Below are positions 17,099 through 25,620 of a stretch of 64,000 nt of DNA, one piece after another. The stretch's first letter is position 1, and the number at the start of each line of letters is the position of its first letter. The position numbers and the translations under genes were made by a program. The notes beneath the pieces were generated by a model, which was given only the letters and a program-made list of their open reading frames with translations, was not told the origin of the DNA and ran no database searches. This DNA is from Solirubrobacterales bacterium (GTDB lineage: Bacteria; Actinomycetota; Thermoleophilia; Solirubrobacterales; Solirubrobacteraceae): assembly GCA_027315115.1 (NCBI GenBank), contig DAHUYQ010000025.1, positions 1 to 64,000 on the forward strand. The letters are read 5' to 3'.

Positions 17099-18700
17099 TC
17101 AGTTCTCGCTCGCCAATGCATGGAAGAATTGACCGAGGTCGGTGCCGTCTAGATCACTACAGGACATCTCGTCCGCAATCCGCCAGTTGTCACGCTTCGA
17201 CCACCCCGCGCTGGTAGCCCCCAGCCGTTCAAATGGCGCAAGGGCGGCGTAATGGTCGCCGATGGCGCGCTGGATCGCATCTTCTGGAAAGTAGTTCTCG
17301 ATTGCTCTTCGCTCTAGGACATGACACGAAATCGAGGCCGCTGCACAACCATTCACGAAGTCCTCAATCCTGTCCTGAAGCGTCTCTCCTTCAGCTTCAC
17401 GCTCACTGTCGATAAGAACGCTGATCTTGGGCGTAATACGCTGCAGCTCCACGAGCTGATCAACTCCTCGTGCGTGTATCTGCTCACGTCCGCCCAGGTG
17501 CATCAACATCACTTGATGCGCGATGCCGTAGCTTCTGATTAGTCGCTGGACGGTCTTGAGATCTGTCGAACCCTCTACAACGAGAATTCGCTCAAAACCA
17601 AGTTCATGATATGCGGAGAATCCAAGCTCGCCAGCGAACTGCGCGAGATGAGGCGTGGTCTCGAGTGTGCGGACCTCGCTCAGGCCTTGCTCAATTCGCC
17701 GTACTGTGTAAACGGTCTCGGCGGCAGCGCGGGCCAGGCCAAGATTATGGGTCGCAAATATGACGCCAGACTGACTGAAAGTGGCCAGCGTAGTAAGGAA
17801 ATCGAGTTGAAGGGCTGGATGAAGGTTCAACTCGGGCTCATCTAGAAGAATAAGATCCGGGCGGCGTATCGCGGCGAAACCGAGAACGACGATAAACTGT
17901 GCTAGGCCTGCGCCAAGCTCATGCAGTCGATAGCTCTTCGGACCTATGAAAAGCTGCAGCGTGTCATTGCCCTCGGCTGCATTGATCTGGAAGTCATCGA
18001 GTGCAAATATGCGGCCGATCTCCTGCTCGACTTCGCGCGCGCGCTCGTTTGATTGCTTGTCGGGCCCTGCCTTGAAGCGGTCCCAGGCACCAACAAACGC
18101 CTGGCCGATTTGGAGATCGTAATATGGTTGTGTTGCGCCGACTTGGACTGCATTGCGTACTGCGGGGATGTAGAGGGCATTAGCTAGCAGTCGTCCGGCC
18201 GTTCTGTAAGGAGCGAGCGAACACACTGCCGCGCCTTCCCGGTTGAGCGCATCTGCGGTGAGGCCGGAAACCGCAAAGTTGCCGCGAGGCAGCCACGATG
18301 AGCCGTCGTGAAACCGTGCGAGAAACATGCGAGGATTTTCCCGTGATATCGAGAGCTCGACGGCGCTGGGGAGCAACGTATCCGAGTCATCGTCCGAAAC
18401 CTTAAGCGTGATTGTTAGTTCTCGACCGTTACGATTCGAGAAGATCTCGCGCGCGTCGGCGACGCCGGCGATCTGGATGGTGTTGTTCCCGCCCGGGTTC
18501 CCGTTGAGGGCAGGCTGAAGAGGTTGGCCCTCCGAGATTTGCGTAAACAGCGACCGCAACTCAAACAGCATTCTCAAGACGGTCGACTTTCCGGCGTTGT
18601 TCACCCCAACGAACGCGATAGCTCCATCCCTTAGGTCTATTCGGACCGGATGGTCGTCCGCGAAGCACCGGTAGTTCTTGATTTCGAGTTGGATGCGCAT
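17099..18700 (-). CDS. OLD-like ATPase with TOPRIM nuclease domain
   Basis: 533-aa protein of the OLD (overcoming lysogenisation defect) class. The N-terminal ABC-type ATPase has Walker A GVNNAGKST (32-40) and Walker B DLILLDEPELNLHP (about 282-295). The C-terminal TOPRIM shows ILVVEGSTDLKTVQ (about 372) and VLIDSE (about 430), then LERRAIENYFPE. OLD and related proteins act in phage defence or DNA repair. The start ATG 18700 lies 7 bases after a -10 box and fits the family opening MRIQLEIKNYRCF. GC content and codon use are visibly lower than in all neighbours, a sign of transfer. No partner helicase (gajB) is next to it. It is convergent with the nucleotidyltransferase pair. Confidence 0.9.
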   Translation of the reverse strand: MRIQLEIKNYRCFADDHPVRIDLRDGAIAFVGVNNAGKSTVLRMLFELRSLFTQISEGQPLQPALNGNPGGNNTIQIAGVADAREIFSNRNGRELTITLKVSDDDSDTLLPSAVELSISRENPRMFLARFHDGSSWLPRGNFAVSGLTADALNREGAAVCSLAPYRTAGRLLANALYIPAVRNAVQVGATQPYYDLQIGQAFVGAWDRFKAGPDKQSNERAREVEQEIGRIFALDDFQINAAEGNDTLQLFIGPKSYRLHELGAGLAQFIVVLGFAAIRRPDLILLDEPELNLHPALQLDFLTTLATFSQSGVIFATHNLGLARAAAETVYTVRRIEQGLSEVRTLETTPHLAQFAGELGFSAYHELGFERILVVEGSTDLKTVQRLIRSYGIAHQVMLMHLGGREQIHARGVDQLVELQRITPKISVLIDSEREAEGETLQDRIEDFVNGCAAASISCHVLERRAIENYFPEDAIQRAIGDHYAALAPFERLGATSAGWSKRDNWRIADEMSCSDLDGTDLGQFFHALASEN

Positions 18701-18707
18701 CCTTGGC

Positions 18708-18713
18708 AACATA
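18708..18713 (-). promoter_or_regulatory. -10 box (TATGTT) of the OLD-like gene
   Basis: On the minus strand TATGTT ends 7 bases before ATG 18700, and the other possible starts (18712, GTG 18739) have neither a -10 box nor a Shine-Dalgarno site at the right place. Confidence 0.5.
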
Positions 18714-18829
18714 TTGCCGTTGGACTGTCTGTGCTGCACTGCAGGCTGGTGCCATGCCGATTGAGGTCTGCGTAGGTGGCGGCTGAGAGTCGCCGGATCG
18801 CGCCACAGCGACCTTCGATTCCAGACGCA

Positions 18830-18848
18830 CCGGTCAGTTTTCGACCGG
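18830..18848. promoter_or_regulatory. Inverted repeat upstream of argG
   Basis: CCGGTC, 7 bases, GACCGG: a perfect 6-bp inverted repeat, 25 bases ahead of the argG -10 box where the -35 would lie. It may be an operator. It does not resemble an ARG box, and no argR is in the window. Confidence 0.35.
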
Positions 18849-18872
18849 CGTGCGAGCAGAGGGATCTCGCGC

Positions 18873-18878
18873 TAGCCT
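18873..18878 (+). promoter_or_regulatory. -10 box (TAGCCT), leaderless start of argG
   Basis: TAGCCT ends 9 bases before ATG 18888. argG thus has its own promoter, separate from argCJBD. Confidence 0.6.
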
Positions 18879-18887
18879 TCGGGACTC

Positions 18888-20150
18888 ATGAGCGCCAACG
18901 ACCAAACACTGCCCCGCCCCACCGCAAGCTACGAGGCCGACCCCGACCAGGTCGGGCGCGTGCTGCTGCTCTACTCGGGCGGCCTCGACACGAGCGTGAT
19001 GCTGAAGTGGATCCAGGAGCGCTACGGCGCCGAGGTCGTCACGCTCACCGTCAACCTCGGCCAGCCGGGAGAGGACTACTCGGTCGTGGAGGGCAAGGCG
19101 CGCGACCTGGGCGCGCGGGAGTGCCACATCGTGGACGCGCGCGAGGAGTTCGCGCGCGACTTCCTGACGCCCGCGATCAAGGCCAACGCGATGTACGGCG
19201 ACGGCTACCCGCTGTTCACCGCGCTCGGCCGACCGCTGATCGCCAAGCTCGCGGTCGACTACGCCAGGCGCAGCGGCTGCGACACGATCGCCCACGGCTG
19301 CACCGGCAAGGGCAACGACCAGGTTCGCATCGAGGCCACGATCGCGACGCTGGCCCCCGAGCTTAAGGTGATCGCGCCGGTGCGCTCCTGGCAGATGGGG
19401 CGCGAGGAGGAGATCGAGTATGCCCGCGAGAACGGCATCCCGGTCAAGGGCGGGACCGAGGTCGCCCCCTACTCGATCGACGACAACCTCTGGGGCCGCT
19501 CATCCGAGGGGCGCTGGATCGAGGATCTCGACCATGCGCCCGAGGAAGACGTCTTCCAGCTCGTCACCCCGCCCGAGAAGGCGCCGGACGAGCCGCAGAT
19601 CGTGACCGTCGAGCTAGAGCAGGGCGTGCCCGTGGCGCTCGACGGGCAGCGGATGGGCCTCGTGGAGCTGCTCGAAGCGGCGGCCGAGATCGGCCAGCGC
19701 CACGGCGTCGGCATCGTAGATCACATCGAGGACCGCATCGTCGGCCTGAAGGTGCGCGACATCTACGAGACGCCGGCCGCGGCGATCATCCTCACCGCGC
19801 ACAAGGAGCTCGAGCGGCTCGTGGGCACGATCCATCAGAACCGCTTCAAGCTCGCGCTGGACGAGCAGTGGGCATATCTCGTCTACGCCGGGCTGTGGTG
19901 GGAGCCGCTGCGCGGCGATCTGGACGCCTACATGAACGCCGTCAACGCGCAGGTCACCGGAACGATCGGCCTCAAGCTCTACAAGGGCAGCGTGCGCGTG
20001 GTCACCCGTTCCTCGCCCAACGCCGTCTACGACGCGAGCCTGGCGAGCTTCGCGGAGTCGGGCGGGCTCTTCTCGCAGTCCGCCTCGCCCGGCTTCATCG
20101 AGCTCTTCTCGCTGCAGTCGCGGATGGCCTGGCGGCTTCGCAACGGCTGA
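18888..20150 (+). CDS. argG: Argininosuccinate synthase
   Basis: Joins citrulline and aspartate using ATP, 420 aa. The PP-loop is VLLLYSGGLDTSVMLKWIQ near residue 25. Further motifs are HGCTGKGNDQVRIEATI, and YSIDDNLWGRSSEGR in the middle. The first 23 residues precede the usual start of the fold. It is separated from argCJBD by 5.6 kb of unrelated genes, and argH does not follow, unlike the argG-argH pair of most actinobacteria. Leaderless promoter; 48 bases to the next gene. Confidence 0.97.
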   Translation: MSANDQTLPRPTASYEADPDQVGRVLLLYSGGLDTSVMLKWIQERYGAEVVTLTVNLGQPGEDYSVVEGKARDLGARECHIVDAREEFARDFLTPAIKANAMYGDGYPLFTALGRPLIAKLAVDYARRSGCDTIAHGCTGKGNDQVRIEATIATLAPELKVIAPVRSWQMGREEEIEYARENGIPVKGGTEVAPYSIDDNLWGRSSEGRWIEDLDHAPEEDVFQLVTPPEKAPDEPQIVTVELEQGVPVALDGQRMGLVELLEAAAEIGQRHGVGIVDHIEDRIVGLKVRDIYETPAAAIILTAHKELERLVGTIHQNRFKLALDEQWAYLVYAGLWWEPLRGDLDAYMNAVNAQVTGTIGLKLYKGSVRVVTRSSPNAVYDASLASFAESGGLFSQSASPGFIELFSLQSRMAWRLRNG

Positions 20151-20184
20151 GCGAGGTCCGGCGAAGGTCGTCCGACTGGCCGCG

Positions 20185-20190
20185 TAGGCT
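20185..20190 (+). promoter_or_regulatory. -10 box (TAGGCT), leaderless start of the coiled-coil gene
   Basis: TAGGCT ends 8 bases before GTG 20199. The GGAGG that touches the GTG is too close to act as a Shine-Dalgarno site, so leaderless initiation is the better reading. Confidence 0.55.
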
Positions 20191-20198
20191 GCTCGGAG

Positions 20199-22022
20199 GT
20201 GAACGTCCAGGAAGACGACACTCCAAGCGGGCTGCCGCCCCACGACCCCGAACGTGACGTGCTCGCCGAGCGGCGCGCGCGACGCGGCGAGCCGGTCAGC
20301 GACCCGATCCTGATCCGGCGCGCCGAGAGCGCCGAGGCCACGGCGCACGCGCTCGAACAGCGGCTGGGCGGCATCCAGGCGCGTTTGCAGGAGGCCGAGC
20401 GCGAGTCCAAGGACGCCTCGCAGCGGCTGCTCGAGCGCGAGCAGGAGCTCACGCGCGCCTCCCAGCGCCTCAGCGAGGGCGAGCAGCAGCTTCGGAGCAT
20501 CTCCGCGCGGCTCGCCGACCGCGAGCGCGAGCTGCACACCGTCTCGGAGCGACTCAGCGACCGGGAGCGGGATCTGCGCACGGTCTCAGACCGGCTCGCC
20601 GAGCGCGAGCAGCAGCTCCAGCGCGCCGAGCTGGAGATCAGGGGCCGCGTCGATGCGCTGGAGCAGCGCGTGGGGGAGGTCCAGGACGACCTCGCCCGCG
20701 AGCGGGAGGCTCGCCAGGCGGCAGAGCGCGAGCTGGAGGCGCTCAGGTCCGCTCAGGCGGCCGTGCAGCCGCTGATCGGCGATCTGCGACAGATCGCGCA
20801 TCGGCTGCGCCTCGTCGCCGAATCCGGCGAGCTTGCGAGCGCGGCCGGCGCGATCCAGGCGAGCCCGGTCTTGTCGGGACCGGAGGAGAGCGTCTCCACG
20901 ACGGTGGCGGCCGGCGCCGCGCCGGAGAACGAGCCCGCGCAGCCGGGCGCGCCGCTGGACGCCGGCAGCGCCCAGATGGCGGACGCGCTCGCGGCGGCGA
21001 TCCAGCGGCTGCGAGCCAGGGTGGCCGACGTCGCGGCCGCGGGAGCGGCGCAGCAGGAGGCTGCCGGGCCTTCGCCGGAGGAGGCCGCGGCGGAGGATGC
21101 CGCGGCGGAGGATGCCGCGGCGGATGATGCCGCCGCGGAGGCTGCCGTTGCGGGCGAGGTCGCTGCAGGCGAGGCGGCTGCCCCCGCGGAGGAGATCCCG
21201 GCCGGCGTTCCATACACGCCGCCCTCCGTCCTGGAGCGCGCCCAGCCTCGCGCCTGGCTTGCGCCCGCGATTCGTCGCGTCGCCGAACGCCGCGATCCCC
21301 GGCTGGCAGCGGAGCTCGTGTTGGAGCTGCTGCCGGCACAGGCGCTGAGCGTCGCGAAGCCGCTGCGGTATCTCGTCAAGATCATCGAGCTCGGCGCCTA
21401 CGAGGTCTCTCTCGCGGATGGCCGGGGCGCGGTTCGGGACCTGGCGGGCGCCGGTCTGGTCGACTCGCGAACGTTCATGCTCGAAGGCTCGGCTGCCGCG
21501 TTCGCGGAGATCGCCGGCGGCGGCTCCCGGCTCTCCGCCTGGCGCCCGCCGGCCGGGCTGCGCGTGCGCGGAGGACGCCGCAGGGCCAAGCGCCTGCTGG
21601 CCGCCCGCGGGGAGCCGCTGTCGCTCGGCGACCTGGAGCGGGCCGGGGTGACCGTCTGGCCGGGCCTGCTGCTGCTGGCGCTCGCGGAGGCGGTCGATCC
21701 CGCCTCGACGGCCGGACACGCCTTCACGGTCGCCTTCGCGATCGAAGGCCGGCAGAGCGCGGTGTTGCACGTGCAGGCGAGCGGCGGCAGGCCGCTGGGC
21801 GTCACGCGCGGCTCCGCCCAAGAGGGCGAGCAGAGCACGCGGACCGGCGCCGGCGGGGCCGTCCAGACCACGGTGCGGCTCAGCGAGCAGGGCTTCGCGC
21901 GCCTGATCACCGCACGCGATCTCGACGGCGAGAGCGTGATCCTCGAGGGTGAGCAGGCTCCCCTTCAGACCCTGCTCTCATGGACCGACAGGGTCCAGGG
22001 CATCCGCCGCTTCGGCGCCTAG
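20199..22022 (+). CDS. Coiled-coil protein with SCP2-like C-terminal domain
   Basis: 607-aa protein, not recognised as a named gene. Residues about 45-195 are a long coiled coil made of roughly 7/14-residue Leu-Arg-Glu repeats (such as LSEREQQLR, LADRERELHT). Residues about 225-340 are Ala/Glu/Pro-rich linker with a 15-base DNA repeat. The C-terminal 260 residues are globular. The stretch LSLGDLERAGVTVWPGLLL and the end LLSWTDRVQGIRRFGA recall sterol-carrier (SCP2)-type domains, a tentative match. No signal peptide or membrane helix. It stops 10 bases before dnaE and its stop overlaps the dnaE -10 box. Confidence 0.75.
   Translation: MNVQEDDTPSGLPPHDPERDVLAERRARRGEPVSDPILIRRAESAEATAHALEQRLGGIQARLQEAERESKDASQRLLEREQELTRASQRLSEGEQQLRSISARLADRERELHTVSERLSDRERDLRTVSDRLAEREQQLQRAELEIRGRVDALEQRVGEVQDDLAREREARQAAERELEALRSAQAAVQPLIGDLRQIAHRLRLVAESGELASAAGAIQASPVLSGPEESVSTTVAAGAAPENEPAQPGAPLDAGSAQMADALAAAIQRLRARVADVAAAGAAQQEAAGPSPEEAAAEDAAAEDAAADDAAAEAAVAGEVAAGEAAAPAEEIPAGVPYTPPSVLERAQPRAWLAPAIRRVAERRDPRLAAELVLELLPAQALSVAKPLRYLVKIIELGAYEVSLADGRGAVRDLAGAGLVDSRTFMLEGSAAAFAEIAGGGSRLSAWRPPAGLRVRGGRRRAKRLLAARGEPLSLGDLERAGVTVWPGLLLLALAEAVDPASTAGHAFTVAFAIEGRQSAVLHVQASGGRPLGVTRGSAQEGEQSTRTGAGGAVQTTVRLSEQGFARLITARDLDGESVILEGEQAPLQTLLSWTDRVQGIRRFGA
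21087..21146 (+). repeat. 15-bp tandem repeat, 4 copies, in the coiled-coil gene
   Basis: Units of GCGGCGGAGGATGCC: copies 1 and 2 identical, copy 3 with one change, copy 4 diverged. They encode the Ala/Glu/Asp linker. Confidence 0.9.
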
Positions 22023-22025
22023 TAT
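22020..22025 (+). promoter_or_regulatory. -10 box (TAGTAT), leaderless start of dnaE
   Basis: TAGTAT overlaps the TAG stop of the upstream gene and ends 7 bases before GTG 22033. It decides the start: an earlier in-frame start at 21949 would lie inside the upstream gene and add a non-family N-terminus. Confidence 0.65.
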
Positions 22026-22032
22026 CCCTGCG

Positions 22033-25000
22033 GTGAGCACCCCCGCCTGCGCCCACCTGCACGTCCACTCCGAGTACTCGCTGCTCGACGGGGCATGCAA
22101 GGTCGAGGCGCTCGCGGCGCGCGCCGCAAGCTTCGACCAGCCCGCGCTGGCGCTCACCGACCACGGCGTGATGAACGGCATGGTCGAGCTGCAGAAGGCA
22201 TGCGCCAAGCACGACATCAAGCCGATCTTCGGCTGCGAGGTCTACCTCGTGGACCCCGTCGCACCCGGCGCCGTGAGCGACGCCCGGCCGGCCAAGGCGC
22301 AGCGCAACCACCTTACGCTGCTGGCCTCCACCGACGCCGGCTACCGCAACCTGGTGCGACTCACCTCCGCCGGCTTCCTGGAGGGCCTGCAGCGCGGCAA
22401 GCCGACCGTCACCCTGGAGCGGATCGCCGCGCAGGGCGAGGGCGTGATCGCGCTGACGGGCTGCCTCGCCTCCCGCTTCTGCCAGCGCCTGGGCGAAGAC
22501 AGGCCCGACGACGCGCGCGAGCACGTCGACGAGCTGATCGGCGCGCTCGGCGCCGAGAACGTCTACTTCGAGGTGCAGAAGAACGGCATCGCGCTGCAGG
22601 ACAAGTGCAACGAGGGGATCGTGCGGATCGCGCGTGAGATGGGCGGCACGCTGGTGGGCACCGGCGACGTCCACTACCTGCGCCGTGAGGACTACGACCA
22701 TCACACCGCGCTGCTATGCGTGCAGACCAAGAGCACACTCGCGCAGCCGAAGATGACCTTCGACACCAACGAGTTCTACCTGCGCGACAACGCCGAAATG
22801 GCCAAGGCGTTCGCAGAGTGGCCCGAGGCGGTCGCAAGCACCCTGGAGATCGCCGAGCGCTGCAACGTCAAAATCGAGCTCGGCGGCCAGCTCATCCCGC
22901 GCTTCCCGACGCCCGACGGCAGCCAGGAGCGCGACTACCTGCGCGAGCGGGTGATGGCGGGGCTGCGCGAACGCTACGGCGACCCGCCGCCGGCGGAGGC
23001 GATCGAGCGGGCCGAGATGGAGCTAGCGGTGATCGACAGGATGGGCTTCAGCGCCTACTTCCTGATCGTCTGGGACTTCGTGAAGTTCGCCAAGGAGAAC
23101 GGCGTCGCCGTAGGCCCGGGCCGTGGCTCGGCGGCAGGCTCGATCGTCGCCTACAGCCTGCGGATCACCGACCTGGACCCGCTGCATTACGACCTGCTCT
23201 TCGAGCGCTTCCTGAACCCCGAGCGCGTGTCCATGCCCGATATCGACATCGACTTCTCGGTGCGCGGCCGCGACCGCGTGATGCGCTACGTGACCGAGAA
23301 GTACGGCCGCGAGTCGGTCGCCCAGATCGTCACCTTCGGCAAGATGTTCCCGCGCGCCGCCACGCGCGACGCCGCGCGCGTGCTCGGCTACGAGTACGCG
23401 ACCGGGGACCGCCTGGCCAAGCTGATCCCCGACCCGATCATGGGCCGCGCGCCCTCCTTCGAGGAATGCCTGAAAGCGGGTGAGCCGCTGCGCAAGGCCT
23501 ACGACGAGGAGCCGGATGCCAAAGCGGTGATCGACGTCGCCAAGGGCCTTGAGGGAATCGTCCGCAACTCCTCCATCCACGCCGCCGCGGTCGTGATCGC
23601 CGACCGCCCGCTGACCGACATCGTGCCGCTCCAGCTCGCCGACGCGGGCATGAACGAGGACGGCGAGCGCGTCTACCGCACGGTCACGCAGTTCTCGATG
23701 AAGCCGATCGAGGAGATCGGCCTGCTGAAGATGGACTTCCTCGGCCTGCGCAACCTCGATGTGATCGAGGACGCGCTGGACATCATCGAGCGCTCCACGG
23801 GCAGCCGCCCCGACATGGGCACGCTGCCGCTCGACGACGCCAAGACCTACGAAATGCTGGCTCGCGGCGAATCGATCGGCGTGTTCACCTTCGAGTCCGA
23901 GGGCTACATCACGGCGCTGCGGAAGGTGCGCCCCAACGAATTCGACGACCTGATCGCGCTGCAGGCCCTCTACAGGCCGGGCGCGATGGACCAGATCCCC
24001 GTCTACGCCAACGGCAAGCACAATCCCGACTCGATCACCTACCCCGACGAGCGCCTGCGCCCGATCCTGTCCTCCACCAAGGGCGTGATCCTCTACCAGG
24101 AGCAGGCGATGCAGATCTCCAAGGAGCTGGCCGGCTTCTCGGGCGCCAGGGCAGACGATCTGCGCAAGGCGATCGGCAAGAAGAACCGCGAGGCGATGGC
24201 CGCGCTGAAGCCCGAGTTCTACGACGGCTGCCGCGCCTCGGGCACCTCCGAGCAGGTGATCGACTTCCTCTGGCAGACCAACGAAAAATCCGCCGACTAC
24301 TCCTTCAACAAGTCCCACGCCGCCTGCTACGCGCTGATCTCATACCGCACCGCCTGGCTGAAGGCCAATTACCCCGCCGAGTACATGGCGGCGCTGATCT
24401 CCTCGGTGATGTCCACCAAGGACAAGGTGCCCTTCTTCGTCGCCCGCTGCGAGGAGATGGGGATCGAGATCCTCGCCCCCGACGTGAACCTCTCAGACCA
24501 TGAGTTCACGGTTGTGGACGGCAACATCCGCTTCGGCCTGGATGCCGTCAAGGGCGTCGGCTACCAGGCGGTGGAGGCGATCAAGCGCGCGCGGGGAGAC
24601 TCGAATCCCGCCCAACCCGCCCCCAGCCAGCCTTTCACCTCCATCTGGGACTTCTGCGCGCGCGTGGACAGCCGCGCGGTCAACAAGAAGGCGATCGAGG
24701 CGCTGATCAAGTGCGGAGCGCTCGGCTCCACCGGCGCAAGCCGCAAGGGCATGCTCGCGGTGCTGGAGCAGGCGCAGGCCGCGGGGCAGAAGGCCCAGCA
24801 GGACGCCCAGATCGGCCAGGGCTCGATCTTCGACCTGGGCGAGCCGGAGGCGGCCACGCCGGCGGCCGGCTCGGCGTTCGCGGGCCTGATGGCCCCCTCG
24901 CACCCGCCGATCCCCGCCGAGGAGTTCGACCACGGCGAGCTGCTGGCGATCGAGAAGGAGGCGATCGGCCTGTTCATCTCAGCGCATCCGCTGAAGCCGC

Positions 25001-25620
25001 TGCGCGCCGCGCTGCGGGCGCGCGTGGACTGCAGCGTCGCCGAGCTCGCCGAACGGCGCGACAAGGACTGGGTGTCCGTCGGCGGGATCATCACCGACGC
25101 CAAGCGCATCAAGACCCGCAACGGCGACCCGATGATGTTCGCCACGCTCGACGATCTGGAAGGCTCGGTCGAGATGCTGATCTTCGGCAAGGCGCTGGCC
25201 GAGCACGAGGCGGCGCTCGCGGTCGACAAAGTCGTGCTGGTGCGCGGCCGCGTCGACCACAAGGACGCCGACAAGACCGCGCTGGTGGTCCAGTCAGTCG
25301 AGGAGTTCGCGCCCGGCGAGGAGGAGATCGCGAGAGCGCAGGAGGAAGCTCAGGCGGCACCGCCGCCCGCGGCGGCAGCCCCCCCGTTGCACCTGCAGGT
25401 CGACCTCTCCCGCCTGACCGCCGGTGTGATCGAAGACCTCAAGCATCTGCTCGAGGACTTCCCCGGACCCTCCGAAGTCGTGATCGAGCTGCGCACGCAC
25501 GCAGGCTCGCGTCTGCTGCGCCTCGGGGAGGCCTACCGCGTCTCCCACACCGCCGCGCTCCGCGCCGAGGCAGAGCAGGCGCTCGCTCCGGCCGCGCTCA
25601 GCGTCGCCGTCGCTGCTTGA
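22033..25620 (+). CDS. dnaE: DNA polymerase III alpha subunit
   Basis: Replicative polymerase catalytic subunit, 1195 aa. It has an N-terminal PHP domain (HLHVHSEYSLLDGA, ALTDHGVMNG, FGCEVYL, TGDVHYL), whose metal-binding residues look intact, so it may have its own proofreading exonuclease as described for other actinobacteria. The polymerase core shows GPGRGSAAGSIVAYSLRITD and the catalytic Asp pair in PDIDIDFSVRGRDRV. A C-terminal helix-hairpin-helix and an OB fold (VSVGGIITDAKRIKTRNGD) follow. It starts at GTG, leaderless. The 3' end overlaps the 3' end of nfo by 23 bases on the other strand. Confidence 0.97.
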   Translation: MSTPACAHLHVHSEYSLLDGACKVEALAARAASFDQPALALTDHGVMNGMVELQKACAKHDIKPIFGCEVYLVDPVAPGAVSDARPAKAQRNHLTLLASTDAGYRNLVRLTSAGFLEGLQRGKPTVTLERIAAQGEGVIALTGCLASRFCQRLGEDRPDDAREHVDELIGALGAENVYFEVQKNGIALQDKCNEGIVRIAREMGGTLVGTGDVHYLRREDYDHHTALLCVQTKSTLAQPKMTFDTNEFYLRDNAEMAKAFAEWPEAVASTLEIAERCNVKIELGGQLIPRFPTPDGSQERDYLRERVMAGLRERYGDPPPAEAIERAEMELAVIDRMGFSAYFLIVWDFVKFAKENGVAVGPGRGSAAGSIVAYSLRITDLDPLHYDLLFERFLNPERVSMPDIDIDFSVRGRDRVMRYVTEKYGRESVAQIVTFGKMFPRAATRDAARVLGYEYATGDRLAKLIPDPIMGRAPSFEECLKAGEPLRKAYDEEPDAKAVIDVAKGLEGIVRNSSIHAAAVVIADRPLTDIVPLQLADAGMNEDGERVYRTVTQFSMKPIEEIGLLKMDFLGLRNLDVIEDALDIIERSTGSRPDMGTLPLDDAKTYEMLARGESIGVFTFESEGYITALRKVRPNEFDDLIALQALYRPGAMDQIPVYANGKHNPDSITYPDERLRPILSSTKGVILYQEQAMQISKELAGFSGARADDLRKAIGKKNREAMAALKPEFYDGCRASGTSEQVIDFLWQTNEKSADYSFNKSHAACYALISYRTAWLKANYPAEYMAALISSVMSTKDKVPFFVARCEEMGIEILAPDVNLSDHEFTVVDGNIRFGLDAVKGVGYQAVEAIKRARGDSNPAQPAPSQPFTSIWDFCARVDSRAVNKKAIEALIKCGALGSTGASRKGMLAVLEQAQAAGQKAQQDAQIGQGSIFDLGEPEAATPAAGSAFAGLMAPSHPPIPAEEFDHGELLAIEKEAIGLFISAHPLKPLRAALRARVDCSVAELAERRDKDWVSVGGIITDAKRIKTRNGDPMMFATLDDLEGSVEMLIFGKALAEHEAALAVDKVVLVRGRVDHKDADKTALVVQSVEEFAPGEEEIARAQEEAQAAPPPAAAAPPLHLQVDLSRLTAGVIEDLKHLLEDFPGPSEVVIELRTHAGSRLLRLGEAYRVSHTAALRAEAEQALAPAALSVAVAA

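Noticed and set aside
18830-18848. ARG box before argG
   Set aside because: The inverted repeat CCGGTC/GACCGG does not match the ArgR consensus, and argR is absent here.
21949-22032. Upstream start for dnaE
   Set aside because: It would lie inside the previous gene; the -10 box and the PHP-domain start both fit GTG 22033.
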